The notes below the pieces were generated by a model. It saw only the letters and a list, made by a program, of their open reading frames with translations. It was not told the DNA's origin and ran no database searches. From NCBI GenBank assembly GCA_950022295.1, contig OX465600.1:314288031-314352030 (forward strand): 64,000 nucleotides of DNA, read 5' to 3'. A program made the translations under genes and the position numbers. The DNA is from Bromus sterilis. Its lineage: Eukaryota > Streptophyta > Magnoliopsida > Poales > Poaceae. Positions 1 to 12,350 of this stretch are shown in pieces (within the stretch, counting starts at the first letter, position 1; every line of letters begins with the position of its first letter).

Positions 1-725
1 TAACAATTAGTGTGCACGTAACCAAACAACCAAACTTTGCATCAGAAAAGAACACTGATGCAACCAAACATCGCGCTTGTGTTTCTATTTTTGTGCGAGG
101 AAGATCATTGCGAGCAACCAAATGATCTGCAAAACTTAGCTCACACCTCGTATCATGCCACACGGGCTCTACCTATCAGGTTCCTAGGAAGCTAAAAAAT
201 GATGCAAACAACCAAATACGCCCCGCATGGATCTGGACATACAAACCCCTATAGCCGGGGAGGTGGGACTAGTGTCATGTTCGTTTGATGAATGAGATAC
301 ATAGCAAATAATGGCATGTGCGGCCTACATTATAGCTACAGTTGCAATGAATCACTGAAAATCCACTTCCTTCAAACATCGACTCATTAACTCTTGTAAG
401 TATATGATATCCCTTTCTAAAAATACATAAATAGTTGCTATAAAAACATCTAAAACTAATGAAAGTAAAATGTAGCTTAAAAAATACAAAGCATATAAAA
501 TAGAAAAAAATTACAGTCAAAAGAATGTCATTTCTAACAAAATCTGAAGGATGAACTATCATGCAAAAAATAACTTATGACTATTATGTGGAAGCATTGC
601 ATGCATATAATAATGCAAAATATATATAGTTTATAACTTGCATGCATGCATGCTTATGTGGCATGCTTGCATAGCTAAAAAAATAGTGAGTTGTACCTAT
701 TTAAGAATAGAAGATAATTGCTTAA
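1..725. other. Intergenic, no gene seen
   Basis: No convincing coding region. Bases 1-240 carry repeated short blocks such as 'accaaacaacc' and 'gatgcaa', probably the remains of a MITE. Bases 420-700 are strongly AT-rich with runs of TGCATGCA. The one minus-strand reading frame here (275-562) has the hydrophobic, low-complexity look of translated AT-rich DNA and matches no family I know. Confidence 0.5.
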
Positions 726-917
726 GGGTCAGTTCTTTTGCTGGATTTTTTAGGCTTTAGGAATATGTTGCCCTCTACCCAGCTTATTCTATAAGGCCAA
801 CCATTTTTTCCAGAAGCCTATTGTAGTAAAAAATAAATTTGGTTGGGCTTCTAGAATAAGTTGGATAGAGGGCAGCTTATTCCAGATTATTCTAGCAGCC
901 AACAAAAGAACTAACCC
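726..917. mobile_element. Tourist-like (PIF/Harbinger) MITE, 192 bp
   Basis: The left end reads GGGTCAGTTCTTTTGCTGG and the right end, reverse-complemented, GGGTTAGTTCTTTTGTTGG, a clear terminal inverted repeat (TIR). Further in, the arms stay complementary (CCCTCTACCCAGCTTATTC against CCCTCTATCCAACTTATTC), so the whole element can fold. The flanks are TTAA on both sides, which fits the TTA/TAA target duplication of Harbinger-type elements. No coding capacity. Confidence 0.75.
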
Positions 918-3158
918 TTAACTCATCTAGCAAGATGGAACAATGACAATCGCGTTGGCTTGCCCCCACAAAGAGACTTTATGATACGGGGTTGATGTTC
1001 CTATAGGGGTTGATGTTCCTATAGGAGATCTTCCTGAAGAAGGCGCATTCAATCAAACAACACCACTAGAGAGTGTTCCCTCCAAAAACCACTCTTAAGG
1101 AATGGTCGGGAATTGACAATGATATAACCAAGAGATTTGTCGTGCTACAACAAAGATTTATCATACATTTTAAGTATTTTCCATACTTCAACAGAAAGAA
1201 CTGCCATGCGTTCATGAATTTATCATGTTGCAACAGAGATAATTTCCATAGTAAAAACATGGAGAGTTGCTCATATGTTCAGAAATTTTCATGATACAAC
1301 CAATCGAAATGCATGCCATTCTCTACAGAGTAGTTGGCATACAGACTTCCAGTAATTACCATGTTGCATCTAGGGAGATATCTTTCTATTCACGAGGTTG
1401 TTTCCTAGAAAGGGTGTATCGGCGTGAACAATTGTGTTGTTCCCTAAAAGGATGCTTAAAATAAGTAACGTGCCCCATGGAGATTACCACATTCATCGCT
1501 TAAAATTGACATGTGGAATCAGATGCATCTGATAGCATTCTCTAGAACAAACTAGCAAGGTGCCCATGCTATGCCATGGAACCACATGAAATAAGGTGAA
1601 ATATGGTTTAATATTGTTCTTTTTTTTGCAAGAAAAACCGGTTTACTCAAGAATCTTGTATCCTAGCTTAGATGAGTTTTGGCAGTTTAAAAGAATGTGA
1701 TTAGCTAGTGGTGGTAGTCGTCAGTAGGAGCCTAGGAGGTGATTGGGGGATGTGAGACGACATATGGAGGGGGGGGGGGGGTTCGAGAGGGGTTTGTTGC
1801 TGATGTGTTTGTAGGTTAGGTTTGCATGGTCTCACTTGTTAGAGTTAAGAGGAGGAAGACTGGGAGTTGAGTGAACTGATGACCACCGACTCCAATCTTT
1901 ATGAGTAGGAAAGATACTCCTAAAAATGCAAGCTCTATAAGATTTTTGATCCTTAACCATATTCTTCTGAACATTGCGTGTTCCTGAATTAATTTTGTTG
2001 TTGTGCGTGTTCGATTGCCCCACCATAAGAGGTTTAATTGATTAATGGTTATATGAACGAACAGCGACTCTCAACGGAAGGATAGTCAGTGCACAACTCT
2101 TCATGAGTGATATGGTCCCTTGACTCTATTTTCGGTCTAGTTTGATTTTTATGTCTATCGCTAAATATAACAACAAATCTTACATAAATTACTAAAGATT
2201 GTATCTAAGTGCCGCCAAAATTGAGTGCATCAATGTAACTGCAAACTAGGCATAATTTTGAAAGTAAATGTAAATATACTATCACTGTTAATAGTTTTAT
2301 ACAGAGTACTCATTTTCATCACAGGCATAGTGATTTTTTTAAAACTTTGATTACCATCTTCACTAAAATACTTCTATTAGGTGCTTGGAAATCTTATACT
2401 CCTACATAATTTGTCTGATAAAAAAGGTCACAATATAAAAAAAATTCTTGGTTACATAAATATACTAAAAAGGTATACTCGATGTTATTATGCTCTGATC
2501 AAACTTCTTCATATTCCATGAAATACTACGGGAGAAAATTTAACATTTTTTTAGCAGAAGAAAACACACTCAATATTGTTAGACATGAGTTTGGATTACT
2601 ATGGTAACCAATCTCGAAAACAATGAACAAAAAAGTGGGTTTGGACGAGTCCAAGTTGTCCGGTTTAGTTAAGCTAGAACGATAAGAGTATAAAAGGAGG
2701 ACAAACTAACCACTCACGTTTATACTCCTATAAAAATCATTGCATGCATCACAAGCGTAATCATACTGCAACTGTATCTATTCCAACCAATTAATGCGTA
2801 CTTTTTGCCCCAATAGTTGTCAATTCTACCCCTCCCGAATCAGAAGGGCCATAGTATAGTTAGCCACTGGGAGTTGCTCTCTAATCAACACTGTAACCAG
2901 TGGGAATTTTTTGTGCGAATTGAGCCTTGTTCAGATGGTTAGATTGCTTGTGATGGAACCAACCCTCCTGATGTACGCATATTTCCTAGATTTATTTCTG
3001 AACTTTTGACAATATTCATTCAGTGTAAGGAAATGTTTTCGTTGACTACGAAGTATCTGTGGCGATTTCACCAATCTTAAGATATTGTACGAGCTCAATA
3101 TCTCAAAGATGCTCGTAAGGGCAGGGTGCATATGTGTGTGCCTGTATTGTGTTCATAA
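918..3158. other. Intergenic, no gene seen
   Basis: No recognisable gene. Small structures only: an 18-bp unit (gggttgatgttcctatag) in two perfect tandem copies at 989-1024, and a run of about 12 G at 1769-1780. The region 2100-2720 is AT-rich. Reading frames here are short and unrelated to known families. Confidence 0.5.
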
Positions 3159-3303
3159 CAAAGTTTTAAATAGCCGGAGCTATAGCCCCGCTATAGCCTA
3201 TTCAGCAGCACAGTGCCACTAAATGGTCTCATGTACAAATAGCCCGCTATAATTTATTTGGCGGTCAACCGCTATTTGCCATACCCCGCTATTTAAAACA
3301 GTG
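3159..3303. mobile_element. hAT-type MITE, 145 bp
   Basis: The left end CAAAGTTTTAAATAGCCGG and the reverse-complemented right end CACTGTTTTAAATAGCGGGG form the TIR; 'GCTATAG' blocks repeat inside. The element is flanked by a perfect 8-bp duplication, GTTCATAA (3151-3158 and 3304-3311), as expected for hAT transposition. It is non-coding. Confidence 0.75.
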
Positions 3304-3436
3304 GTTCATAAAGAAACCAATGGAATCTTTTAAACCCAAAATTGTCCTCAAATCATTGTCTTGTGTTGTGTTCATAAAAAAACCAATGGAATCTTTTGAG
3401 CCCAAAATTGTCCTCAAATCACTGTCTTGGTGTGGA
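3304..3436 (+). repeat. Two-copy tandem repeat, about 66 bp unit
   Basis: The block beginning gttcataaagaaaccaatgg is repeated from about 3370 as gttcataaaaaaaccaatgg, with only a few substitutions over about 65 bases. The first copy starts exactly at the right-hand target duplication of the neighbouring hAT MITE. The open frames here are a by-product of the repetition. Confidence 0.75.
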
Positions 3437-4015
3437 GTACCGTGTGCATGCAAGCGTGCCGACTGTTTTTGGTGTGGATGGGTGTCCAGTGCTATTTTTG
3501 GATCAAGCATATTGCCAGTTGCCAGCAATAGACGACCCAACCACCCAAAATATGAGCAAAAAAGAACAACGGACAACACATCAGCCACAGATATTGTACG
3601 GTTGTACTTGACAGCCCAGTGCTAGATGCCGAGAGTCGCCCACCAGATACAAAAATGATTGCAAATGCTTCTTGATAAGTACAGATTAAATTCAGCCCTG
3701 GACAGAGTTAATCGGCCAGAGCCAGGCATACGACAACCAAAGTCTTCTTGCATGTTTACAGACATTATAGCCCAGAACACCAAAACTTTTGAAACCCACC
3801 CCAAAACCAAAACTGCACCCCCACTAATCATGGTGATGCTTCGCCTCAAGTTAACTATCTTAACCTATTCTCTAATGTGTCTTGCATATTTGTATGCTCT
3901 ATAAACTTCCCTTTTTCTGGGAAAGAAAACTAAAGTTTTATGACCTATATTTTGCTGTACATTTCCATGAGCCGCCAGGTCAACGGGTTAGTGGTTAGTT
4001 AATCGACGCGCTATT
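3437..4015. other. Intergenic and 3' flank of the channel gene
   Basis: No gene is recognised. The last 100-150 bases before 4016 should contain the 3' UTR of the minus-strand channel gene. I see no perfect AATAAA on the minus strand; a CATAAAAC near 3936 is the closest candidate. Confidence 0.4.
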
Positions 4016-7000
4016 CTATCGCGACAGGCCTCTTTTCTGCAGTCTAATGAGGAAAGTGATGGATCTCACGGCATTCTGAAGACGGCTAATGGGGAGTCCT
4101 TTGAGCGTTGGGTGAGACAAATCCCTGCTGCTGGGCTGTTGCTTCTGGGGGGTTTCTTTGCCGTTGGACTCGCCCGGGCTACCTTTGCTGTTGGACTCTC
4201 CCAAGCTAAATTTGCTGCTGGACTCACTTGAGCTGCAACTTCCGCCGTCCTTATCATTCCCGACGGTCCGGATTTCCTCCAGCTGTATATCTTCAGAATC
4301 AGGGAACTGGCAATACGCGGTATGGAGCCGGTGGTGAATATGTTCCATTCTTCCTGAACATTCGTCCTCCCTGTCCATGTCGATTAAATCCTGCACGGTC
4401 GGAACACAGCGATCAGCGGAGCCCTAACAATAACTACACGACAGTCACCATAGCAATAAAACTCTACTCCTGGGCTATCTCCTAGTTTGTGGTACACCTA
4501 GGTTCATGTTCATCAGCATGTTATTTCCTAGTTTGGAGTATTATGGAAGTAATACAAACCTGTGCTGGGAAAGTTTTGAACAGTGGAAGAAGCCGGGTTC
4601 TGCAGTACTGATTGAACAGAAGAGTAAAGATGATGAGAGGTATGGTAAAGCCTGCAGCTACTGGTGATACTTTCAGGCCAAATACACCCAGGCAGATGAT
4701 CTGGGTGAGCACGAGAGAGAATATCACTGTGTTGTGTATAATTGGCCAATACAAACCACCCGTGTCGTATCTCGTGCGGTACACATTGAGCAGCTGAAAA
4801 CATATACAAATGGCACATCATTAGCATAATTCTGAACAAAATAACGAATATATATTGTATCAAGTAACTAGCATCTTAAATTTTCTACTTTATATCATCG
4901 GATAGCACTGTAAGCTGGTACTAAACGGTGTTCACCTATAATGGCAACATAGTTGTTCTAAGAAAACAGAATGCAACATAGCAACTACTGTGGACTTCTC
5001 AGTATCTATCTATAGTTTCTCACCTGGTTGCGGTATACGACATAACCCAGGAAGAAGTACACTAGCAGAAAAGGTAAGATCAAGGGCGCTAGTACAGAGC
5101 ATGTGAATCCCAATAGTCCGAACAGCAGAACTTTTGGTACTTCAGTGTGATAGGGGAACGAGGGGACAAACTCTGTATCTTCTTTCATTCTTAGAACATA
5201 CTTCCTTATGAAGTTCCAGATCAGACCAAAGAGTTGCATAAGTTCAGATGATAAACTGGCCCATCCTGAAGTCAGAACATAGGTGATGAAGAAGGAAGCC
5301 TGAAATCAAATAAGATTTATAGAATTGCAGTCAGAATATATTGACCTTCCATAAACAAAATGATCTCTGCATTTTTCAAAACAAACAAAAAAAGATCTTT
5401 CTGCAGTGTAACAACAAGATATAACTAACCTGCCCAGGAATAACCCTAGCGAGCTGGACAGGAATGTCCTTTGGGCTTGAAAAGAAATCCAATTGTTTTA
5501 AGACAGTACCAGATACCACATTAACAAAGAATACATTCCAAATCAAGAAGTACAGCACTTTACAGCAAGCGCTCCTCTTCCTTTCGCTGTGAGATATAGG
5601 CCCCTCTAGTGTTGAAAATAGCATCATTATTGGCGCAACGCTGTAGAGAAATATTTGCAGTATGACAGTCGGAAGGTATCCAGTTATTAGTTGGATCATA
5701 TGGTGTGGCCTGCACATGGAAGAGGAGTCAAATAGAAGCCAATTACAAATGACAGACATGCCATATGTCTATGCTGAATAGCAGTACCTCAACAATCCCA
5801 AAGCACTCAAACTAGAATGTGTTAATCGGTTTAAATATAAATGATTTTGCATGCTGTTTCAAGTTTCAGTTCTAAATGAGGTCCGATGCATACTAGAGTC
5901 TACATGTTAGTGGACAAGAACATGAAGTTCAATAGGTACTTACTGCTTCAGTATCCCATTAAGGAAAGGAAGCCTCTTCTGCAACTGATCAAGCTGAGAT
6001 AGACCATTTATAAACGTCATTGGTGCCAGAAATAAGAGCATAAAAACAATAGAACCTATAAGCGTCACTATCCGTCGAATCCAAAGCTGCTTATAGGGAA
6101 GCCAGATGTTTGACCAATACACATCATTTGGTTCTGGAGCTAGATCAGTAACCCACTTTGTAGGGTTCGATGTCTGAAGAACGTCTGACGCAACAAGTGC
6201 TCCATACCGAGTTTTGAAAAATACAAAAGCAGCTGCACATTCCTGTAAATAGTTCCAGAACTGAAGTTATTGATTCTATATCCACCTGTTGATAAACTTA
6301 GTAAAAGAATCAATGATTGCAAAATTGCGAAGCAAACCTCGTTATCGATGTCCAAGCTAGAATCTTTCAGGTCAGCTTTCCCTCGGTTCTGTACAACTTC
6401 GTCAGTGGGCAACAACTGGAAAGAATTTGAAGCGGCTCCACAAAGACAACACCGGTATGTAATTGCTTTGCAGCTCTGATCTACAGTGGTGTCCGTGAAA
6501 TGTTTCAACTTTCTGCATGCCTTCTTCGCACCCGTCTGCAGTATATGAAACAGTTTCTTACTCCAAAAGCTGAGCAAAATACTAATATGGAGATAAAAGG
6601 TACAAATCCAAATCAAACAACTAGAGATCAGTTCACTAACTCATTGAGAAGAAAAATCATATGTAAAGGAATATGCAATATCACAAATACCTTTGCATAT
6701 ACAAATATTAAATCTAACTTAAATGATATGAGATCATTTCACAAATTCATTGAAGAAAAAAACTATCATAACGAATGTGCAGATGATAAATAGCTATCCC
6801 TTATGGACATAGTGGTTATAGAACCATAAGGAAAATAAGCCTAAGACTAACAACCTTATGTTGCACTCTCCCACATAGCCCACCCTCCAAACAATATGTA
6901 CATAGTGGTTATAGAACCATAAGGAAAATAAGCCTAAGAATAACAAGATTAAATCATAAAAATTCTATCTAGGCAATTATGTTGCACTCTCCAACATCCC

Positions 7001-8362
7001 CCACCCAACAAACAAATAGAAACATTGCACTATGAGAATTTCTTACCATCATCTTCTGAACTTTCCCGACTTTGTAAACAACTTGATGGAACAGGTAACT
7101 TGATGCATGGTACTTGGTGAAGAAATCGTCAACAGCACTACTGCATGATTCTTTCGTTGCCTTTGGTATTCCACGAACAAGCACAGTAAATTGGCCTGCA
7201 TTGGGTGTTGCACGTTTAAGGTGAAGGAGCCTCAGCCTAGCAATGTGCCTATACTCCTGAATGATTGGGTAGAGAAACAAAATTACATGTGATCCTCAAT
7301 AAGAGGATATAGAATACTCCGTACTTTTTATGAGCAAAGTACTTACAAGGTATAGGAGGATGCACGCTACTCCAGATATTATGTATAGGACTACACAATG
7401 AACCCAAAGCCTGCAATGCAACATAAAATGAATAACAAGTATATATACTGCACTACCATGCATGTTAGTTGCTAATGTGTTTGAAGGGTGCAGACATACA
7501 CGGAACTAATCAGGTCCAGTTAGAGACAAAACAAGATAACACTACAAATACCAATAACCAACAGAGCACACCACTAATGAAAATGCAATTTCAGCCTTGA
7601 TAAAACTACCTTATGATAAAATTAAAATAAATTGCTCAGCTCACCATGGTGACCGCACTTCTACATTCCCAATTGTGAAGATGTCCAAATCTTCTGAAGG
7701 AATCCGTTGATGCTGTATATTTTTTCCAAAATAATGCAGTGGAAGAATTCCAAAAACACACAGAAGGGCAGCTAGGGAGAAGATGCGTATGCTGCAGAAA
7801 AATGGATGTGTCAGTGTGCGAAATTGGAATTTGAGGTTAAAGGTGACAGTAAAAGGAGTCTTAACAGAAAACAACAAAAGAGGAAACTGCGATTCTGCAT
7901 AACAGCACTAAAAACAAGTCCAATTTAATAAGGCAGATGCCAGAGCTACAAGTTTCCGTTGTCTTCTGATCCAGGTCACACATGGATGTTAACAAGCTCA
8001 TCAATCAGATATGGATGCCTTCTAACCAACAAAATAATGATACAAAGGGATGCATGGATATCAAGACAAAATTTGGTGTACCTGAAGACCAGCATTCTGT
8101 TGAAAGCGACAGCATCCAGCCCAGCAGCTGCCAAGACCTCTTCCTCGGTGTACCGCAGGGCCTTCACGATCCAGCCAGTCGACGGAACAAACCTTTCCAA
8201 AATAAAAGCCTCTCGGAGCCGATTATGCTCCTCGGCGATCCTCCGGCCGAAGTAGACCCTGACATTGGCTGGCTGCTTCCTGAGCACAGAATAGAGCGAC
8301 AGAAAGAGCACGCAAAGCCCAATGTTGATGCCCGCAGAGGTCAGGAGCGCGCTGATCTTCAT
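4016..8362 (-). CDS. OSCA/CSC1-like osmosensitive cation channel (RXW8-type), 10 coding exons
   Basis: Predicted hyperosmolality- or mechanically gated, calcium-permeable channel of the OSCA/TMEM63 family in a cellular membrane. Exons read on the minus strand: 8362-8082, 7791-7645, 7410-7347, 7256-7047, 6535-6338, 6242-5944, 5709-5430, 5299-5024, 4793-4560, 4390-4016. All introns have GT and AG ends and the phase holds throughout, giving 787 residues, a normal family length. Residues 1-164 are the N-terminal membrane part (start MKISALLTSAGIN). About 165-330 is the cytosolic RNA-recognition-like domain (motif FTVLVRGIP). About 340-660 is the multi-pass channel core (formerly DUF221), with the family-typical TGGLYWP near its end. 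Residues 664-787 are a Ser/Lys-rich hydrophilic tail ending RGLSR. The ATG at 8362 starts the conserved N-terminus. No lesion is visible. RXW8 membership is from recalled similarity; the family call is firm, the clade less so. Confidence 0.93.
6806..6998. repeat. Direct repeat inside intron 4 of the channel gene
   Basis: A 39-bp stretch beginning catagtggttatagaacc occurs at 6808 and again at 6901, followed in both copies by a block containing 'ttatgttgcactctcc'. The period is 93 bases. It lies wholly within the intron between 7046 and 6536 and does not touch splice sites. Confidence 0.8.
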
Positions 8363-9635
8363 GACTTCCTACCGGGCCAGTCACGGAAAACAGAGCATAT
8401 GTCATCTAAGTATGCACAGAAGCATCATCCGCGATGACCTCAGCACCTGCAGGTACAGGAAGAGGAAGGCATTGCTTAACACATTTGCGTTACAGACTGA
8501 ATTGTAAACTGCATAATGGCATCTCGCTGGCAGTTCCAATGTTAGCTCAGCATGAGTATATATGTGCATTTTCAAACGTGCCTGACATGTTGCCCATTTA
8601 CATCAGATTCGGAATGAAGCAAGCCGCATGATGTGGAAGTGTGACAAATGGACAATAGACCGTCGATTCGGCTATGGTTTTACATTGCGCGGTGGTACAG
8701 TATAAAAAAACAGTTTAACTTGTACTCTGAGGATATGTATCAGTTACTCCAGTTTGAAATCATCTCTTGTTGACAAGAATGTCAGAAAAACATACTGAAA
8801 TTACCAAAGATTCCTCTTAGTATCAACGGAATCCGAGGGCATCGAATGCCACCGCAAACTAGCGCCCCCCCTTATAAGCGGATCAAAGCACGTAGTACTT
8901 GTTGTACTCCATGGGCCATGGTCATGGTTTGTATGATCATCAGATATGATGATGGGGCAGCAGTAGCATCAATGAGCAAGCGTTGCAAACTGGAAGTGGG
9001 GGAATCCGAGCTGTCTGTCCTGGCGAGTTGACAGGTAGGGTTGCCTGGCTAGATGATTCGATGGATGATGTCTTGTGTGGGGTTGGTTCGCGTGCCAGCC
9101 CCCGCAATCCTCCAAAGTACTAATAAAGACTAAATAAGGCTAACACGGAACATGCAAATAGAGAGAGAGGGTAGTAAAACAAAAGTCAAATACTACACCC
9201 CGCAATCCTCCAAAGTACAGTAAGACTGAAAAAACGCACCAACCGCTGGGTAGTAAAACAAACTTAGGCGATGAAGAACAGGGGAGGGAGGATTCCGGTT
9301 GTGGCCCCGTGGAAGAAGCACGCGGTCGGCCGAACTGAAGAAACCGATCTTCCCACGAGCAGTAACTAAACTAATCTGGCAGGGTAACGGCGGGGGAATC
9401 AAAAAAAAGTTGAGTATGAGGACAGGAGGAGGAGCAGAGGAATCCGGCGTTACTACCTCCAAGTCGAACGGAACCAATCAATCGAAGCGAGCGAGTCGAC
9501 GTCCTCCCTCCCGTCCCGCCGCGGAAGCAGGACCCTGCACACACCGTGAAGCGAAATCAGACACGGCGGTTACCGGAGGCGCGCGCGAGGAGAGGGGGAG
9601 AGAAGGGCCCCCGGGGCCGTCGGCCACCTGCCTAC
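8363..9635 (-). other. Putative 5' UTR intron of the channel gene
   Basis: A good donor on the minus strand (GAG|GTAGGCAGG, intron starting at 9635) lies in the GC-rich leader. A plausible acceptor (CCGGTAG|GAAGTC, AG at 8370-8369) sits 7 bases before the ATG. An intron between them would remove the out-of-frame ATGs in this stretch. Inside is a short duplication: 'cccgcaatcctccaaagtac' at about 9102 and 9198, with 'gtagtaaaacaaa' following each copy. No other gene is seen. This is inferred from splice-site quality only. Confidence 0.4.
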
Positions 9636-9800
9636 CTCGACGAGCGCCGCGCCGCCGCAGGCAATGGCTGGGCGAGAGGTGAGAGAGGAACTAGTCGCCG
9701 GAGGGGGAGATTTGGAGCGGAGGAAACCAAATTTAAACCTCCGCTGCGTTTCGTTTCGTTTCGTTTTGGGGTGGGCGGGGGAAGGCGAGAGCGAGAGGAG
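9480..9800 (-). promoter_or_regulatory. GC-rich promoter and leader of the channel gene
   Basis: A GC-rich island begins about 1.1 kb upstream of the channel start codon. A TTTAAAT at about 9731-9738, readable on the minus strand, could act as the TATA element, placing transcription start near 9700. Beyond it are TTTCG repeats (cgtttcgtttcgtttcg, 9745-9765). The exact start site cannot be fixed from sequence alone. Confidence 0.4.
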
Positions 9801-10239
9801 TTAATGGGGGGTTCCTTCCGAGTCTTACTTATTTTCTTCCTTCTCTCTATCTCCTCTCCTCCGTAAGCAACGCAAGAAAAAACAACCCCGATATTTATTT
9901 ATTTACTTATTTCGGGCAATAAATCTCTACTTTTTATTTTATCAAAAAAAGAACCTTACGGTCCTCGGTCGTGTTTTGCCATCTCTTTCGTCAACCAACC
10001 TTAGCATCTGGGTGTCCGTGACGGCGGCTCGGCTGGGTGCAGGTGGTTGGGCCCCGCCGGGGCGCGTGCGTGGCGCCACGTGGGTCCGTTCATCGCGGGC
10101 CGTCGGATCACGCTATCCGCCGTACGTACACGAGTGAAAAACGCGTGCCTCACTGGTTTCGAACGCGTGCGTGCGTGCGTGCGCTAAACAAAGGAAGGAA
10201 ATTACGCCATGTTTTGCTTAAACACTGGTAATAATATAC
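9801..10239. other. Intergenic spacer, no gene seen
   Basis: AT-rich stretch with 'tatttattta' runs (9890-9950), then a GC-rich stretch with 'gtgcgtgcgtgcgtgcg' (10168-10182). No coding family recognised. Confidence 0.5.
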
Positions 10240-10318
10240 ATATAGTAACTTGGCCGGTAATTAATAATCGTATGAGTCCTTATTTCTCGCCAAATGCAGA
10301 CAGCCCTGGCTGGCATGA

Positions 10319-12350
10319 GAGCATCTCCAGTTCGCCCCCCCCCCCCCCAAAAGCCGGTTTTCCACGCTATTTTAGCGTCGCTTGATGGCACTCGGGCGGC
10401 GAAACCCGTTTGGGGCGGCCGGCCCCAACAAAACGCGATTTGCACATAAAGATTCAAAATGGTCGTCTTTCTGCTTCAAAAACTGCAAAGTTTGGCGATC
10501 AAACATGCCACAGGCGGCATGATCTGCGGGGAACAAAAAAGCAGGCCGAGGATGGCTCAACAAAGGGGCCCGTCCAGGTCGACGGCAGAACCAATGTCAT
10601 CGTGAGCTGTGGTCGGTGTGCCCGGGGTCGACGACGTGCTCCTGGGCGAGGTGGACGCAGTAGCCGACAAAGTCGAGGAGGTGGGCGGCGCGACCACTGG
10701 CGGAGCCAATTGGGCCAAGATCTTGGCACGCTCGGCGATGAACCACTTTCTGACCGACGCGTCCATCTCGGCCAAATTCATCGTCGCCATTGTCGCCAGG
10801 AAGGTGAGATCAGTGTTCCTCTTCTTTGCAGCGGTGTTTGTTCTGAGGAGGCCTTCTTGTTGCCCTCGGTCGGGTGCCCTGCGGACGCCGCCGGTGCCGG
10901 CGCGTCTGGGTCGTAGACGCACACGATCTGCACGGCGAGGTCAGGACAGACGAGTTCACGGCGAGTTCACGTCGAGTTCAAGATGAGAGCGTACCTTTTG
11001 GTCGTTGCTTGCGCCGCTTTCGGGCCTGGCATGCACCTCCTCCTGGATGCCGTGCCACTTGTTGCACGCCACCTGGATGGCCGACCAGTGGGACGCCATG
11101 GCTTTCGCGCCGCGGTCCATGAAGATGCCGACGAAGGCGGGGTCGACCTGCTTCCGCTCATCGAACGCGGCCTTGACGCAGTTCCAGTACGTGTTTCCGT
11201 TCTGGTTGGCGCCGGTGATGGGATCCAAACTCACCGTCTTCCATGCTTCGGCGAGGCGTTCATCTTCCTTGGTCGTTCACTTGACGCGGTTCAGCGCAAC
11301 CTCGTCGTTCTTCCTCTTCTTCCTCCCTTTGACGACCTGCTCCTCGGGCGCCTCCTGTGTCTCCTCGACGTCGACCTCGTCGCCTTGCGTCTCTTCTTCG
11401 GCGACGACGTCATGGGTGAAGTCGTCGTCTTGGGCGGCGAAAGCCTCGGAGCCGGCGAAAGACTCGGAGCCGAAGGTGATGATGTGCTCCATCTCCGCGG
11501 CGAAAGACTCGGAGCCGGCGGTGAAGGGGATGGCTTCCCTGCGCAGCAGGGACGGGGTGGACGCGCAGGCCGGCGAGTAGGCAGGCGAGCCGAAAGCCGA
11601 CGCCGTGCGCAGGGGGGCGTGGGGAAAGGCGAGGTTGGGGTCGAAGCCCTGGAATCAGGCGACTCTGTGCCCCCCCATGCCGATGGCGTCGAAGGTGAGA
11701 AGTTACCGGCGGAGGAGGCGACGCTCTGCTGAGTTAGGGAGCGAAACTGCGACGCACCAGAGCGGACGGCTTCCGCCGCCGCAACGGCCTCCCGTAGGTC
11801 GCGCTTGGCCACAGCCGCGGCCTCTTGGATGGCCTTCAGATCCTTCGCCACCTTCTGCTTGGCGTCCTCTGCTCTCCCGGAGGAGCTGGGCTTCCAGCCT
11901 GCTGCGCCGAGAAGCGGACGTCACCTCGCGGCGCAACTCGTCGGCCCTCCATCGAGCGTCCGTTCAACCCTCCGGCCTTGGTAGCGGCGCCCTCGGCTTC
12001 CTCTGCTTGGGGGGCGGAGCTGGCTCATCGGCGCGGCGAGGGGGCGCATATTTCTTCTTCGGCGGCATGAGGCAGATCTGGGGGAAATTGCGGGAACTGG
12101 GGGCGGAGGGATGGAAAACGGCGAGAGAAGAGTTGTATCTCGCCGACAGAGCGGCCCCACGCGACGTTTCATTTCGTCCGGCGTTTCCAAGAGCTCCTCG
12201 GCACGCTGAGGTCGGTTTGGGATCGCCGGATCTACTTTCGGTCCAATCCGACGCTAATTAAACTTTTGGGACGCGGCTGAGCGAATTTCGTTCTTTCGGA
12301 ACAAATAGCGCCGGCTTGAAGGCCTTTTATGGGCGCGACTGGAGATGCTC
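10319..12350. mobile_element. PIF/Harbinger-type element carrying only a Myb-like ORF1
   Basis: Ends are GAGCATCTCCAGT on the left and the same 13 bases inverted on the right (12338-12350). The neighbouring TTCGCCC / CGCGCCC keeps partial complementarity. Flanking triplets are TGA and TTA, an imperfect match to the expected TWA duplication. The interior is GC-rich, unlike its surroundings. It holds a minus-strand ORF1-type gene but no DDE transposase, so it is non-autonomous. A run of 10 or more C at about 10328 lies just inside the left end. Confidence 0.75.
10557..12069 (-). pseudogene. Broken Harbinger ORF1-type Myb/SANT-like protein gene
   Basis: This family is the DNA-binding partner of the Harbinger transposase and is common in cereal genomes. 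Minus-strand pieces in order: a start MPPKKKYAP at 12069 with a Pro/Arg-rich N-terminus and an in-frame TGA after about 34 codons; a coiled, Ala-rich segment (11851-11600, DLKAIQEAAAVAKRDLREAV); an acidic segment (11492-11277); then the diagnostic Myb/SANT-like stretch with DERLAEAWKTVS, SLDPITGANQNGNTYW and ACNKWHGIQEE (11266-10956); and a C-terminal segment with NLAEMDASVRKWF (10922-10557). Several stops and frame changes separate the pieces. An intron near 10950 is likely. The family call rests on the SLDPITGANQNG and KWHGIQEE signatures. Confidence 0.8.

Noticed and set aside
9299..9866. Plus-strand frames in the GC-rich region upstream of the channel gene
   Set aside because: They lie in the promoter, leader and first intron of the minus-strand gene and have no family match.
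10609..12261. Long plus-strand frames across the first Harbinger element
   Set aside because: Antisense shadows of the minus-strand Myb-like gene, whose family motifs are clear.
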